From Rhodothermus profundi (GTDB lineage Bacteria > Bacteroidota > Rhodothermia > Rhodothermales > Rhodothermaceae), in NCBI RefSeq assembly GCF_900142415.1, contig NZ_FRAU01000010.1, positions 1 through 41,847 on the forward strand: DNA of 41,847 nt. The letters are read 5' to 3'. The translations under genes were made by a program, and so were the position numbers. The notes under the pieces were generated by a model. That model saw only the letters and a program-made list of their open reading frames with translations, did not search any database and had not been told where the DNA came from. Shown here piece after piece: positions 8,861-17,175 of the stretch (position 1 is the first letter of the stretch; each line of letters opens with the position of its first letter).

Positions 8861-9415
8861 ATGTCGCGGATAGGGAAACAGCCGATCCATCTGCCCGACG
8901 GCGTGCGCGTCGAAGTGGCACCGAACAATGTCGTTACCGTGACGGGCCCTAAAGGGACGCTCACGCTGCAGGTGGATCCGGACATTACCGTAGAAGTCCA
9001 GGACAAGACGGTCCGTGTGCTGCGGCCGACCGATCAGAAGCGGCATCGGGCATTGCACGGGCTTTACCGCGCGTTAATTCAAAATATGGTAACGGGGGTT
9101 ACCCAGGGATACCGTAAAGAGCTGGAAATTATTGGCATCGGCTTTCGGGCGTCGATGTCCGGCAACTTGCTGGAGCTTGCCCTGGGCTACTCGCACCCGA
9201 TCTACTTTGTCCCGCCGGAAGGAATTAAAATTTCGGTGCGGAGTGAGCGTGGGAGCAATCCGATTGTAATTGTCGAGGGCATTGACAAGCAGCTTGTGGG
9301 GCAGGTAGCGGCCAAGATCCGCTCGCTGCGGCCGCCGGAGCCGTACAAGGGCAAAGGCATCCGCTATGTGGGCGAGTACGTGCGGCGCAAGGCGGGCAAG
9401 ACGGCAGGCCGCTAA
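8861..9415 (+). CDS. rplF: 50S ribosomal protein L6
   Basis: L6 lies near the factor-binding site. The 184-residue product starts MSRIGKQPIHLPDGV, has two homologous domains, and ends with the family signature PEPYKGKGIRYVGEYVRRKAGK. It follows rpsH by 45 nt, with the start context AAACC-ATG. Nothing unusual in length or sequence. Confidence 0.97.
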   Translation: MSRIGKQPIHLPDGVRVEVAPNNVVTVTGPKGTLTLQVDPDITVEVQDKTVRVLRPTDQKRHRALHGLYRALIQNMVTGVTQGYRKELEIIGIGFRASMSGNLLELALGYSHPIYFVPPEGIKISVRSERGSNPIVIVEGIDKQLVGQVAAKIRSLRPPEPYKGKGIRYVGEYVRRKAGKTAGR

Positions 9416-9444
9416 GGTAGTGAGGGTTGTTCTGTTACGTAAAC

Positions 9445-9467
9445 CCGGAAGGTCGGCAATCTTCCGG
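9445..9467 (+). promoter_or_regulatory. rplF-rplR hairpin
   Basis: CCGGAAG (9445-9451) pairs perfectly with CTTCCGG (9461-9467) around a nine-base loop. An alternative pairing of GGGTT (9424-9428) with AACCC (9442-9446) would compete with it, so two states are possible. It lies in the 71-nt gap before rplR and has no T-run after it. Confidence 0.5.
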
Positions 9468-9486
9468 TAAACCTGAGGGACAGGCG

Positions 9487-9846
9487 ATGATTAACGAACT
9501 AAAACGCAAGAAAGAACGTCGGGCCCGCGTCAAGCGGGGGCTAAAGAAAAAGATTCGCGGGACGCCGGAGCGCCCGCGTCTATGCGTGTATCGGTCGAAC
9601 AAGCATATTTACGCGCAGGTAATTGATGACACGCGAGGGCACACGCTGGCAGCCGCTTCCAGCCTGGAGAAAGACATACCGGCAGGAACCAAGATGGAGA
9701 TTAGCCGGGAGGTTGGGCGGCGTGTTGCCCAGCGGGCGCTGGCTGCCAACGTAACCAAAGTGGTATTTGACCGGAACGCCTACAAATATCACGGTCGGGT
9801 AAAGGCACTGGCTGAAGGGGCCCGTGAAGGGGGCCTTCAGTTCTGA
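9487..9846 (+). CDS. rplR: 50S ribosomal protein L18
   Basis: 5S rRNA-binding protein of the central protuberance. The 119-residue product from the ATG at 9487 ([16 protein letters not shown]) has [20 protein letters not shown] and the C-terminal [21 protein letters not shown]. An in-frame upstream ATG at 9427 would add 20 residues coming from the intergenic hairpin and is not supported by the family. A weak AGGCG precedes the chosen start. Confidence 0.95.
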   Translation: MINELKRKKERRARVKRGLKKKIRGTPERPRLCVYRSNKHIYAQVIDDTRGHTLAAASSLEKDIPAGTKMEISREVGRRVAQRALAANVTKVVFDRNAYKYHGRVKALAEGAREGGLQF

Positions 9847-9884
9847 GTCTTTCCAGGCCATCGATAAAGCGAAAGTAGACGATT

Positions 9885-10427
9885 ATGGCACAACGGAAAA
9901 ATCGTAATCGGAATCGTCGCCGGCAGCGTCAGCGTGCTGCGGAGGAGCAGCAGTGGATTGAGCGTCTGGTGTCGGTAAAGCGGGTGGCCAAGGTGGTGCA
10001 GGGAGGACGGCGTTTTTCCTTTAGCGCCGTTGTTGTAGTAGGTGATGGCAATGGGTTGGTGGGATCAGGAGTGGGGAAGGCCCGTGAAGTGGCAGATGCC
10101 ATAGCTAAGGCCACCGAGAATGCCAAGAAGAATGTAATTCGGGTGCCGATTCGGCGGGGTACGATTCCGCATCCAGTGATTGGACGGCAGGATGCAGCCC
10201 GCGTGTTGCTCAAGCCGGCTGCGCCGGGTACGGGCGTGATTGCTGGAAGTGGGGCGCGGGCGGTGTTGGAGTGTGCGGGCATCACCGACGTGCTCTGCAA
10301 GGCGTTGGGATCGACGAATCCCTATAACCTGGTGGCGGCGACGATCAACGCCCTGGAGCAACTTGAAGACCCGCTGGAGGTAGCGCAGCGCCGGGGCGTC
10401 TCGCTGCAGAAGGTGTTTGAAGGGTAA
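9885..10427 (+). CDS. rpsE: 30S ribosomal protein S5
   Basis: Body protein of the small subunit involved in decoding accuracy and mRNA helicase activity. The 180-residue product has the S5 N-terminal double-stranded-RNA-binding-like domain ([20 protein letters not shown]) and the C-terminal domain with [15 protein letters not shown]. An N-terminal basic Arg/Gln-rich extension (residues 1-22) is longer than in E. coli. It follows rplR by 38 nt. Confidence 0.96.
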   Translation: MAQRKNRNRNRRRQRQRAAEEQQWIERLVSVKRVAKVVQGGRRFSFSAVVVVGDGNGLVGSGVGKAREVADAIAKATENAKKNVIRVPIRRGTIPHPVIGRQDAARVLLKPAAPGTGVIAGSGARAVLECAGITDVLCKALGSTNPYNLVAATINALEQLEDPLEVAQRRGVSLQKVFEG

Positions 10428-10457
10428 ACGCATCGGACCACGGAAGGCAACGGACGT

Positions 10458-10658
10458 ATGGCAGCAAAAAAGCAGAAAAAGCTGAAGATTACGCAGGTCC
10501 GTAGCGTCATTGACTATCCAGAGCGGCAGCGCCGCACGCTGGAAGCGCTGGGCCTGCGGCGCATTGGCCGGACGGTGGTCCACAATGATACGCCCCAGAT
10601 TCGGGGTATGATTAAGAAAGTGGAACACCTGGTGCGCGTTGAAGAAATTGAGGCGTAA
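10458..10658 (+). CDS. rpmD: 50S ribosomal protein L30
   Basis: Small large-subunit protein. The 66-residue product has the L30 core [20 protein letters not shown] and the segment [21 protein letters not shown]. The N-terminus (MAAKKQKK) is a short lysine-rich extension relative to the 59-residue E. coli protein. It is 30 nt after rpsE and 35 nt before rplO. Confidence 0.95.
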   Translation: MAAKKQKKLKITQVRSVIDYPERQRRTLEALGLRRIGRTVVHNDTPQIRGMIKKVEHLVRVEEIEA

Positions 10659-10693
10659 GCACGTTCACCTGTGCGCAAAACAGTCTGGCAGCA

Positions 10694-11155
10694 ATGGATC
10701 TGAGTCGATTGAAACCAGCAAAAGGAGCGGTTCGCGAGCGTAAGCGTCTGGGACGCGGCGTTGGATCGGGCTATGGAGGGCACAGCTCAACCCGCGGTAC
10801 GAAAGGGCAGAAGTCGCGGAGTGGGCAGAAAATTCCAGCCTATTTTGAGGGCGGGCAAATGCCGTTGGTGCGGCGCGTGCCCAAACGAGGCTTTCGGAAT
10901 CCTTTCCGCAAGGAATACCGAGTGATCAATCTGGCGGATTTGAGCCGTTGGATTGAGGCGGGGCGTCTTTCGACAGAGGCACCGATCACGCCGGAGACGC
11001 TGGTGGCCGCCGGGCTGGCCCGAAAGCGGGATCGCATAAAAATTCTAGGTGATGGCGAGCTGTCGGTGGCGCTGCAAATTTCGGCGCATGCTTTCAGCGC
11101 CTCGGCCCGTCAAAAAATTGAAGCGGCTGGCGGGACAGCCACCGTGATCGCCTGA
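10694..11155 (+). CDS. rplO: 50S ribosomal protein L15
   Basis: Late-assembly large-subunit protein. The 153-residue product starts MDLSRLKPAKGAVRERKRLGRG and has the glycine-rich GSGYGGHSSTRGTKGQKSR loop and the C-terminal DGELSVALQISAHAFSASA. Length is normal. It precedes secY, as in most bacteria, with a hairpin in the 51-nt gap. Confidence 0.96.
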   Translation: MDLSRLKPAKGAVRERKRLGRGVGSGYGGHSSTRGTKGQKSRSGQKIPAYFEGGQMPLVRRVPKRGFRNPFRKEYRVINLADLSRWIEAGRLSTEAPITPETLVAAGLARKRDRIKILGDGELSVALQISAHAFSASARQKIEAAGGTATVIA

Positions 11156-11170
11156 CCTTCCAGCGCAGAT

Positions 11171-11189
11171 GCGTCCCCTCAGGGGATGC
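11171..11189 (+). promoter_or_regulatory. rplO-secY hairpin
   Basis: GCGTCCCC (11171-11178) pairs with GGGGATGC (11182-11189), with one G-U, around the three-base loop TCA. It lies 15 nt after rplO and 17 nt before secY; no T-run follows. It could tune secY output relative to the ribosomal genes. Confidence 0.5.
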
Positions 11190-11206
11190 CAAGCCGATAG
11201 CAGACC

Positions 11207-12523
11207 ATGGCGGGTTTTACAGAAAGCATTCGCAATATCTGGAAGATTGAAGAGCTTCGGCAGCGCGTGCTGTATACGCTCGGGTTGCTGGTCGTTTACC
11301 GGATTGGCACCTACGTGACGCTGCCAGGCGTAGACGCCCACATTCTGGCCGAAGTGAACCGCCAGGCCGGTACCAACAACCTGTTTGGCCTTATCGACCT
11401 GTTTGTGGGAGGTGCCTTTTCGCAAGCGGGCATTTTTGCGCTGGGGATCATGCCCTACATCACTGCCTCCATTATCATTCAGTTAATGGGGGCGGTGGTC
11501 CCGTACTTTCAGAAGCTGCAGCGTGAAGGAGAAGAGGGACGGCGCAAAATTACCCAGCTTACGCGTTATTTGACGGTTGGCATTACCGCGCTGCAAGCCA
11601 TTGGGTATGCCATTAACCTGCGCTATGGCGCTACCGGACAGGCCATTGTGGTCAGTCCGGGCTTTTTCATGTTGATTGCCGTCATTGTGCTGACAGCCGG
11701 TACCGTTTTCGTAATGTGGTTAGGCGAGCGCATTACGGAGAACGGCATCGGCAATGGCATTTCGCTCATTATTATGGTGAGCATTATTGCCTTCCTGCCC
11801 CAGGCTGTCTATAACGAGTTTACGCTGAAAGACAACCTGTTTATTGTGCTGTTGGAGCTGGCTGTTTTTGTGGTCATTACGGCCGGGGTGGTGCTGGTAA
11901 CCCAGGGGACGCGCCGCATCCCTGTGCAGTATGCCAAGCGGGTTGTCGGACGCCGGGTGTACGGGGGAGTAACCCAGTACTTGCCACTGCGCGTTAATGC
12001 GGCCGGGGTAATGCCGATCATCTTTGCGCAGTCCATCATGTTTGTCCCTGCCACCATAGCGACGTTCTTTCCGGGCAGCGACTTCATGCAGCAGTTTGGC
12101 ACCTTTTTCTCGGATATTTCGGGCTGGGGCTATTCGTCGCTGTTTTTTGTGCTGGTAGTCTTCTTTACCTACTTCTACACGGCTATTGCCGTGAATCCCC
12201 GCGAAATGGCTGATACGCTCAAGCGACAGGGCGGCTTTATACCGGGCGTGCGGCCGGGCAAACAGACCAGTGATTTCATTGATACGATCCTGACTCGGAT
12301 CACGCTGCCAGGAGCTATCTTTCTGGGAATTGTGGCGATAATTCCGGCGTTTGCCATGCGGGCAGGGGTAACGGCCGGTTTTGCGCACTTTTTTGGCGGG
12401 ACCAGTCTCCTCATCATTGTGGGCGTGATGCTGGATACGCTGCAGCAGATCGAAAGCCATCTGCTTATGCGGCATTATGAGGGCTTTATGAAAGGGACGC
12501 GGGTGCGGGGACGACGTTTTTAG
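11207..12523 (+). CDS. secY: Protein translocase subunit SecY
   Basis: Central pore subunit of the SecYEG translocon in the inner membrane. The 438-residue product has the ten-helix pattern, the N-terminal signature GTYVTLPGVD (about 36-45), GNGISLIIMVSIIA in the middle and the cytoplasmic loop with ERWRGRR-like basic residues (GRRVYGG). Length matches E. coli SecY (443). Encoded at the end of the spc section, 10 nt before map. Start at 11207 has the context AGACC-ATG. Confidence 0.97.
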   Translation: MAGFTESIRNIWKIEELRQRVLYTLGLLVVYRIGTYVTLPGVDAHILAEVNRQAGTNNLFGLIDLFVGGAFSQAGIFALGIMPYITASIIIQLMGAVVPYFQKLQREGEEGRRKITQLTRYLTVGITALQAIGYAINLRYGATGQAIVVSPGFFMLIAVIVLTAGTVFVMWLGERITENGIGNGISLIIMVSIIAFLPQAVYNEFTLKDNLFIVLLELAVFVVITAGVVLVTQGTRRIPVQYAKRVVGRRVYGGVTQYLPLRVNAAGVMPIIFAQSIMFVPATIATFFPGSDFMQQFGTFFSDISGWGYSSLFFVLVVFFTYFYTAIAVNPREMADTLKRQGGFIPGVRPGKQTSDFIDTILTRITLPGAIFLGIVAIIPAFAMRAGVTAGFAHFFGGTSLLIIVGVMLDTLQQIESHLLMRHYEGFMKGTRVRGRRF

Positions 12524-12533
12524 CGGTCTGTGT

Positions 12534-13379
12534 ATGATTCACATCAAAACGGAAAAAGAAATCGATATCTTACGACGGTGCGCCGATCTAGTAGGCCGCA
12601 CGCTGGGCGAGGTGGCGCGCTATATCCGGCCGGGCGTGGCCACAGCCGAACTGGATGCTATCGCGGAGGATTTTATTCGGACGCATGGGGGCGAGCCGGC
12701 TTTTAAAGGGTATCGCGTAGGACGGTTGGTGTATCCGGCGACGCTGTGCGTTTCCGTAAACGATCAGGTCGTGCATGGCATTCCGGGGGATTACCGGCTG
12801 CAGGAAGGGGATCTGGTGTCGGTGGACTGTGGGGTGCGCTATCGCGGCTTTTATGGGGATAGTGCGTACACATTTGGCGTAGGGGAGCTAGATCCGGAAA
12901 ACGTGCGGCTCTGCCGGGTAACCTACGAAGCCTTGCAAAAGGGGATTGCGCAGGCAGTTGCCGGCAAGCGCATTGGCGACATCAGCCATGCGATTCAGCG
13001 GCATTGTGAGGCCGCAGGATACGGGGTAGTGCGTGCGCTGGTAGGACACGGAATCGGTCGCCGGCTTCATGAAGAGCCCCAGGTGCCTAATGTGGGGCGG
13101 CCCGGAACGGGACGGCGGCTTCGGGTGGGGATGACGTTCTGCGTGGAACCTATGGTTAATCGGGGAACGTATGAGGTGCGCGTCGGCGAGGACGGGTGGA
13201 CCGTCTATACAGCCGACGGATTGCCCTCGGCCCACTACGAACATATGGTCGTGGTGCGAGCCGGACGGCCGGAAGTGCTGACGACGTTTGCCTACATTGA
13301 AGACGTGGTCGAAGCGCCTTACAACCAGACGGTACCATCCCCCCATGGCGAAACAGAAACCCATTACGCAGGACGGTGA
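12534..13379 (+). CDS. map: Methionine aminopeptidase, type I
   Basis: Cytosolic metalloenzyme that removes N-terminal methionine, working after deformylase (def is also in this window). The 281-residue product has all expected residues: H81, metal ligands D98, D109, H172, E205 and E236, and H179. It is about 20-25 residues longer than usual; the extra C-terminus (after about residue 255) runs over the start of infA by 35 nt in another frame. It follows secY by 10 nt, an order known in many bacteria including Bacteroidota. Confidence 0.96.
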   Translation: MIHIKTEKEIDILRRCADLVGRTLGEVARYIRPGVATAELDAIAEDFIRTHGGEPAFKGYRVGRLVYPATLCVSVNDQVVHGIPGDYRLQEGDLVSVDCGVRYRGFYGDSAYTFGVGELDPENVRLCRVTYEALQKGIAQAVAGKRIGDISHAIQRHCEAAGYGVVRALVGHGIGRRLHEEPQVPNVGRPGTGRRLRVGMTFCVEPMVNRGTYEVRVGEDGWTVYTADGLPSAHYEHMVVVRAGRPEVLTTFAYIEDVVEAPYNQTVPSPHGETETHYAGR

Positions 13380-13563
13380 AGTGATCGAGGCGCTGCCCAA
13401 TGCCCAGTTTCGCGTGCGCCTGGATAATGGGCATGAAATTCTGGGCATTCTGTCGGGCAAGATGCGCATGCACTACATTAAAATTCTACCGGGCGACCGC
13501 GTCAAAGTAGAGCTGTCGCCCTACGATCTGACGCGGGGGCGCATAGTGTATCGTTATAAATAA
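13345..13563 (+). CDS. infA: Translation initiation factor IF-1
   Basis: S1-like OB-fold protein that blocks the A site during initiation. The 72-residue product ([20 protein letters not shown]) has [20 protein letters not shown] and ends RGRIVYRYK, full family length. The ATG at 13345 lies inside the last 35 nt of map in another frame, so translation is probably coupled; a possible longer start at 13288 has no family support. Confidence 0.96.
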   Translation: MAKQKPITQDGEVIEALPNAQFRVRLDNGHEILGILSGKMRMHYIKILPGDRVKVELSPYDLTRGRIVYRYK

Positions 13564-13646
13564 ACGTTCACGAACCCGGCGGCGTCTAAAGCGTTTACGC
13601 ACCCTTGCCTGATAACGCTGGGGATTCACCTAAAGTAAGCAGGGTC

Positions 13647-13763
13647 ATGAAGGTACGTGCCAGTGTAAAAAAGCGGAGCGCCGATGACAAGATTGTGCGG
13701 CGCAAAGGGCGGATTTATGTAATCAATAAGAAGAACCCCCGCCATAAGCAGCGTCAGGGCTAA
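13647..13763 (+). CDS. rpmJ: 50S ribosomal protein L36, zinc-free type
   Basis: A 38-residue L36 ([20 protein letters not shown], ending [10 protein letters not shown]). The canonical C11, C14 and C27 zinc ligands are Ser, Asp and Asn here, so this is the C-minus form that cannot hold zinc. It lies in its usual place between infA and rpsM. The 83-nt gap before it has a weak AGCGTT/AACGCT inverted repeat (13590-13619). Confidence 0.95.
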   Translation: MKVRASVKKRSADDKIVRRKGRIYVINKKNPRHKQRQG

Positions 13764-13787
13764 TGGCGGGTTAAACCGGTAGAGGCT

Positions 13788-14168
13788 ATGCCACGAATTG
13801 CAGGTGTTGACATTCCGCAGCATAAGCGTGGAGAGATTGCGCTGACCGCGATTTATGGAATTGGAAGGTCGCGGGCAAAGGAGATCCTCAACCGGGTTGG
13901 TGTTGATCCCAATACGCGTCCCAAAGACTGGACCGACGAGCAGACGCGGGAGATTCGGCGGATTATTGAGCAGGAATACGTTGTCGAAGGGCAGCTCCGG
14001 GCCGAGGTCCAGATGAACATCAAGCGGTTGATGGACATCGGCTGCTATCGGGGCATTCGGCATCGGTTGGGGTTGCCTGTGCGAGGTCAGCGCACGCGCA
14101 CCAATGCCCGTACGCGTAAGGGGCCCCGCAAGACGGTGGCCGGGAAGAAGAAGGCTCCGAAGAAGTAA
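13788..14168 (+). CDS. rpsM: 30S ribosomal protein S13
   Basis: Head protein that contacts P-site tRNA and L5. The 126-residue product starts [14 protein letters not shown] and has [14 protein letters not shown] and the signature [22 protein letters not shown], then a lysine-rich tail. Normal length. First gene of the alpha section. In E. coli the S4 operator precedes rpsM; here the 24-nt gap from rpmJ is too short for a comparable pseudoknot. Confidence 0.97.
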   Translation: MPRIAGVDIPQHKRGEIALTAIYGIGRSRAKEILNRVGVDPNTRPKDWTDEQTREIRRIIEQEYVVEGQLRAEVQMNIKRLMDIGCYRGIRHRLGLPVRGQRTRTNARTRKGPRKTVAGKKKAPKK

Positions 14169-14183
14169 TTCTGCATTGCAGCC

Positions 14184-14573
14184 ATGGCAAGGAAGCAGCG
14201 GACAACGCGCAAGAAGAACGTTATTGTCGAACAGAACGGGCAGGCGCATATTCAGTCCACTTTCAACAATACGATTGTCACCATCACGGACCAGTACGGC
14301 AATACGATTGCCTGGTCCAGTGGCGGTAAAGAAGGCTTTCGGGGCAGCCGTAAGGGGACGCCCTATGCGGCACAGATGGCTGCTACGTCGGCTGCGAAGG
14401 AGGCCTATGAACTGGGATTGCGCCGGGTGGACGTCTTTGTGAAAGGGCCTGGATCGGGCCGCGAGTCGGCCATCCGGGCGCTGGCAGCAGCGGGACTGGA
14501 GCTGCTGACCATTCGGGACGTTACCCCGGTGCCGCATAACGGCTGCCGGCCGCCGAAACGGCGTCGCGTCTGA
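14184..14573 (+). CDS. rpsK: 30S ribosomal protein S11
   Basis: Platform protein of the small subunit. The 129-residue product contains [17 protein letters not shown] and the C-terminal signature stretch [19 protein letters not shown]. Follows rpsM by 15 nt with the start context CAGCC-ATG. The asparagine-glycine pair in PHNGCRPP is the site that forms isoaspartate in E. coli S11. Confidence 0.97.
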   Translation: MARKQRTTRKKNVIVEQNGQAHIQSTFNNTIVTITDQYGNTIAWSSGGKEGFRGSRKGTPYAAQMAATSAAKEAYELGLRRVDVFVKGPGSGRESAIRALAAAGLELLTIRDVTPVPHNGCRPPKRRRV

Positions 14574-14584
14574 ACCGCCGTTCG

Positions 14585-14664
14585 GTATAAGCCCGGTCAC
14601 GGCAGCAAGGGGTGGTGCTGTCGTGCGTTTGTCTTATACGTTGCAAACTTTCATCTGACAAACG
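14585..14664 (+). promoter_or_regulatory. Structured leader of rpsD
   Basis: Within the 105-nt rpsK-rpsD gap: CACGGCAGCA (14598-14607) pairs with TGCTGTCGTG (14616-14625) over 10 bp with one G-U. GTATAAG (14585-14591) pairs with CTTATAC (14633-14639), enclosing that hairpin. CGTTTGTC (14626-14633) can pair with GACAAACG (14657-14664), sharing base 14633 with the enclosing stem. rpsD starts 15 nt later. Two competing states just before the gene for S4, a known autoregulator, suggest an autogenous control element; this is inference. Confidence 0.55.
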
Positions 14665-14678
14665 AGACCAGAACGACT

Positions 14679-15281
14679 ATGGCCCGCTATCGAGGCCCCA
14701 AACAGAAGATTGCCCGGCGCTTTGGGGAGCCCATTTTTGGTCCGAGTAAGGCGCTGGAGCGCAAGCCGTATCCTCCTGGCCAGCATGGACGGACCCGCCG
14801 GGCTAAGGAGAGCGAATACGCTATTCAGCTAAAAGAGAAGCAGAAGGTCAAGTACATTTACGGGCTGCTGGAGCGGCAATTTCGCAACCTGTTCGAAAAG
14901 GCGTCGCGCAAGAAAGGCATCACCGGCGAGAATCTGCTGAAGATGCTGGAGGCGCGGCTGGACAATACGGTCTATCGCATGGGGTTTGCCCGCACGCGCC
15001 GGCAGGCTCGCCAGTTGGTCGTCCATCGTCACATCATGGTGAACGGCCAGATCGTCAACATTCCCTCCTACCAGCTTCGGCCTGGCGACGTGGTGGCGGT
15101 GCGTCCAAAGAGTCGCCAGTTGACTGTTATCCAGGAGAACATCAAACGGCTACGCCGGAACTTTCCCTGGCTGGAAGTCGATCGTAAGGAGATGCAGGGG
15201 AAGTTCCTGGACTATCCGAACCGGGAAGACATTCCCGAAAACATCCGTGAGCACCTGATCGTCGAGCTTTACTCCAAGTAG
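14679..15281 (+). CDS. rpsD: 30S ribosomal protein S4, zinc-free type
   Basis: Primary 16S-binding assembly protein and, in E. coli and B. subtilis, a translational autoregulator. The 200-residue product has [10 protein letters not shown] (about 28-37), the S4 domain with [29 protein letters not shown] shown here by its ends [11 protein letters not shown] and [11 protein letters not shown], and [10 protein letters not shown]. No cysteine is present, so it is the zinc-free form. It has the most structured leader of the whole cluster, right before its start at 14679. Confidence 0.97.
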   Translation: MARYRGPKQKIARRFGEPIFGPSKALERKPYPPGQHGRTRRAKESEYAIQLKEKQKVKYIYGLLERQFRNLFEKASRKKGITGENLLKMLEARLDNTVYRMGFARTRRQARQLVVHRHIMVNGQIVNIPSYQLRPGDVVAVRPKSRQLTVIQENIKRLRRNFPWLEVDRKEMQGKFLDYPNREDIPENIREHLIVELYSK

Positions 15282-15303
15282 TCCGGCGGCAGGCAGCGCG
15301 GAT

Positions 15304-15350
15304 GGAAAGGCCGGAGAACGACTTTCCGGGTTTTGCGATCGATAAAACCC
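15304..15350 (+). promoter_or_regulatory. Tandem hairpins before rpoA
   Basis: Hairpin A: GGAAAG (15304-15309) with CTTTCC (15322-15327). Hairpin B follows directly: GGGTTTT (15328-15334) with AAAACCC (15344-15350) around GCGATCGAT. The second ends 10 nt before the rpoA ATG, so it covers the ribosome-binding region. They may control the ratio of RNA polymerase alpha to ribosomal proteins; no T-run follows either stem. Confidence 0.5.
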
Positions 15351-15360
15351 AAGACTGACC

Positions 15361-16344
15361 ATGAGCAACTACATGGTACAACTGCCCGAAGGCGTTCGTG
15401 TGGAAGAGGCGACGGAAACGTTCGGGCGTTTTGTGATTCAGCCGCTGGAACGTGGCTATGGGGTTACGATTGGCAACGCGTTGCGGCGCGTGCTGCTCTC
15501 TTCGCTGCCGGGCGTTGCCATCACGGCTGTGAAGATTGATGGCGTGCAGCACGAATTCTCAACGATTCCAGGCGTTACTGAAGACGTCGCCGAGATTATT
15601 CTGAATCTGAAAGGCGTGCGCTTCAAGGCCAAGGATACGACGGACGCAAACATCCGGCTTTCGCTGAAAGGGCCCCATGTGTGGACAGCCCGGGATATCG
15701 GGGAGGCCACCAGCCACTATGAGGTGCTGAACCCGGACCATTACATTGCCACGCTGGCCGAAGGCGCGGAAGTTAACCTGGAGCTGCGCATGGGGCGTGG
15801 CCGCGGCTACGTGCCCGCCGAAGAAAACAAACTGCCGGATGACCCCATTGGCGTGATCGCTATCGACGCGATCTTTACGCCCATCAAGAACGTGCGGTAC
15901 ACGATCAAACCCACGCGCGTGGGGCAGAAAATTGAGTACGAACGCCTGGAGCTGGAGATCACTACCGACGGCTCTGTCTCTCCAGAAGATGCGCTCGTGC
16001 AGGCCGCTACCATCCTGCGCGACCATATTAACCTGTTCATTACGATGGAGAGCGAGCCGCAGCCCGAGGTGCAGAAGAAGGAAGTCGACGCCGAAGTGCA
16101 GCGCATCCGCGAATTGCTTTCGCAACCGGTCGATGAGCTCGACCTGTCGGTGCGCGCGCAAAACTGCCTCAAGGCAGCCAACATTCGCACAATTGGTGAT
16201 CTGGTGCGGCGGCAGGAGTCGGAAATGCTCAAGTTCCGTAACTTCGGCCGCAAGTCGCTGCAGGAACTGATTGCTGTGCTGGAGGAACGCGGGCTGCATT
16301 TTGGCATGGACGTCGACAAGTATCTTGAGGGAGCCGAGAGCTGA
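15361..16344 (+). CDS. rpoA: RNA polymerase subunit alpha
   Basis: Assembles the core polymerase through its N-terminal dimerisation domain and contacts DNA and activators through the C-terminal domain. The 327-residue product has GYGVTIGNALRRVLLSSLPG (about 38-57) and a complete C-terminal helix-hairpin domain with LSVRAQNCLKAANIRTIGD and FRNFGRKSLQELIAVLE. Length matches E. coli (329). It has two tandem hairpins immediately before the start. Confidence 0.97.
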   Translation: MSNYMVQLPEGVRVEEATETFGRFVIQPLERGYGVTIGNALRRVLLSSLPGVAITAVKIDGVQHEFSTIPGVTEDVAEIILNLKGVRFKAKDTTDANIRLSLKGPHVWTARDIGEATSHYEVLNPDHYIATLAEGAEVNLELRMGRGRGYVPAEENKLPDDPIGVIAIDAIFTPIKNVRYTIKPTRVGQKIEYERLELEITTDGSVSPEDALVQAATILRDHINLFITMESEPQPEVQKKEVDAEVQRIRELLSQPVDELDLSVRAQNCLKAANIRTIGDLVRRQESEMLKFRNFGRKSLQELIAVLEERGLHFGMDVDKYLEGAES

Positions 16345-16376
16345 GCCGGCGTTGCCGGAGTAAGCTGAAAGGAGCC

Positions 16377-17027
16377 ATGAGACATCGAAAGAAAGGATTT
16401 AAATTAGGCCGCACCTATGGACATCGCCGGGCTACGCTGGCGGCGCTTTCGTGCGCGCTTATTCGTCATAAGCGTATTCGCACGACGCTGGCTAAGGCCA
16501 AGGCACTGCGCATGTTCATCGAGCCGCTGATTACGCGGGCCAAGGAAGACACTACCCATAATCGCCGTCAGGTCTTCCGCTACCTGCAAAGTAAAGAGGC
16601 GGTCAAAGAGCTTTTTGGCGAGATCGCTGAAAAGGTAAACGGACGGCCCGGCGGCTACACGCGGGTGGTGCGCATCGGCCGGCGTCCCGGTGATGGGGCC
16701 GAGATGGCCATTATTGAACTGGTCGATTACAACGATATCAAGCCGGTCGATAGCCGAAAGACAAGGAAACGGACGCGGCGAGGCCGCGGGCGGGGACGGC
16801 GCCAGGCTGCGCCAGCGGCAACAGCGCCTACTGCGGCAGAGCAGCCGCCGTCCCCAGAAGAAGCAGGAGCAAGCGAAACTGCCGACGCTGAACCAGCAGA
16901 AGCGACGGCGCCTGCTGCGGCCGAAAGTGCCACCGAAACGGCTGCATCTGCCGAGACAACATCCCATGCGTCGCCCTCTACAGAGGAAGAGACGGCGCAG
17001 GATAAAAAGAAAACGGACGACGCCTGA
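16377..17027 (+). CDS. rplQ: 50S ribosomal protein L17 with long C-terminal tail
   Basis: L17 lies near the tunnel exit. Residues 1-118 are an ordinary L17 (MRHRKKGFKLGRTYGHRRA, then GGYTRVVRIGRRPGDGAEMA). The protein then runs on for about 98 residues: an Arg/Lys patch (127-142, KTRKRTRRGRGRGRR region) and a low-complexity Ala/Glu/Thr/Pro tail (143-208) ending in KKKTDDA, for 216 residues against ~127 in E. coli. It is the last gene of the cluster, 38 nt before a strong terminator. Confidence 0.95.
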   Translation: MRHRKKGFKLGRTYGHRRATLAALSCALIRHKRIRTTLAKAKALRMFIEPLITRAKEDTTHNRRQVFRYLQSKEAVKELFGEIAEKVNGRPGGYTRVVRIGRRPGDGAEMAIIELVDYNDIKPVDSRKTRKRTRRGRGRGRRQAAPAATAPTAAEQPPSPEEAGASETADAEPAEATAPAAAESATETAASAETTSHASPSTEEETAQDKKKTDDA

Positions 17028-17064
17028 ACCAAACTTTCCGCTGACGTATCCGAACCGGACGCCC

Positions 17065-17096
17065 AAGCGCCATCTTCTGGAGATGGCGCTTTTTTT
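17065..17096 (+). terminator. Intrinsic terminator of the ribosomal cluster
   Basis: A perfect 11-bp stem (17065-17075 with 17081-17091) with a five-base loop TCTGG, followed by a run of seven T (17090-17096). Placed 38 nt after rplQ, it ends the S10-spc-alpha transcript and separates it from rel. Confidence 0.92.
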
Positions 17097-17175
17097 GTTG
17101 GCGGAACAGGTGAAAGCCCCGACACTTTAACCCTGAGAGGAAAAGCTGCAAAGGGGAAGCGAAGCCCGGAGGCCC

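Noticed and set aside
9427-9486. Upstream in-frame start for rplR, and similar longer starts for rpsJ, rplD, rpsQ, infA, fliP, fliQ and fliR
   Set aside because: The added residues are encoded by intergenic hairpins or neighbouring genes and do not fit the family N-termini.
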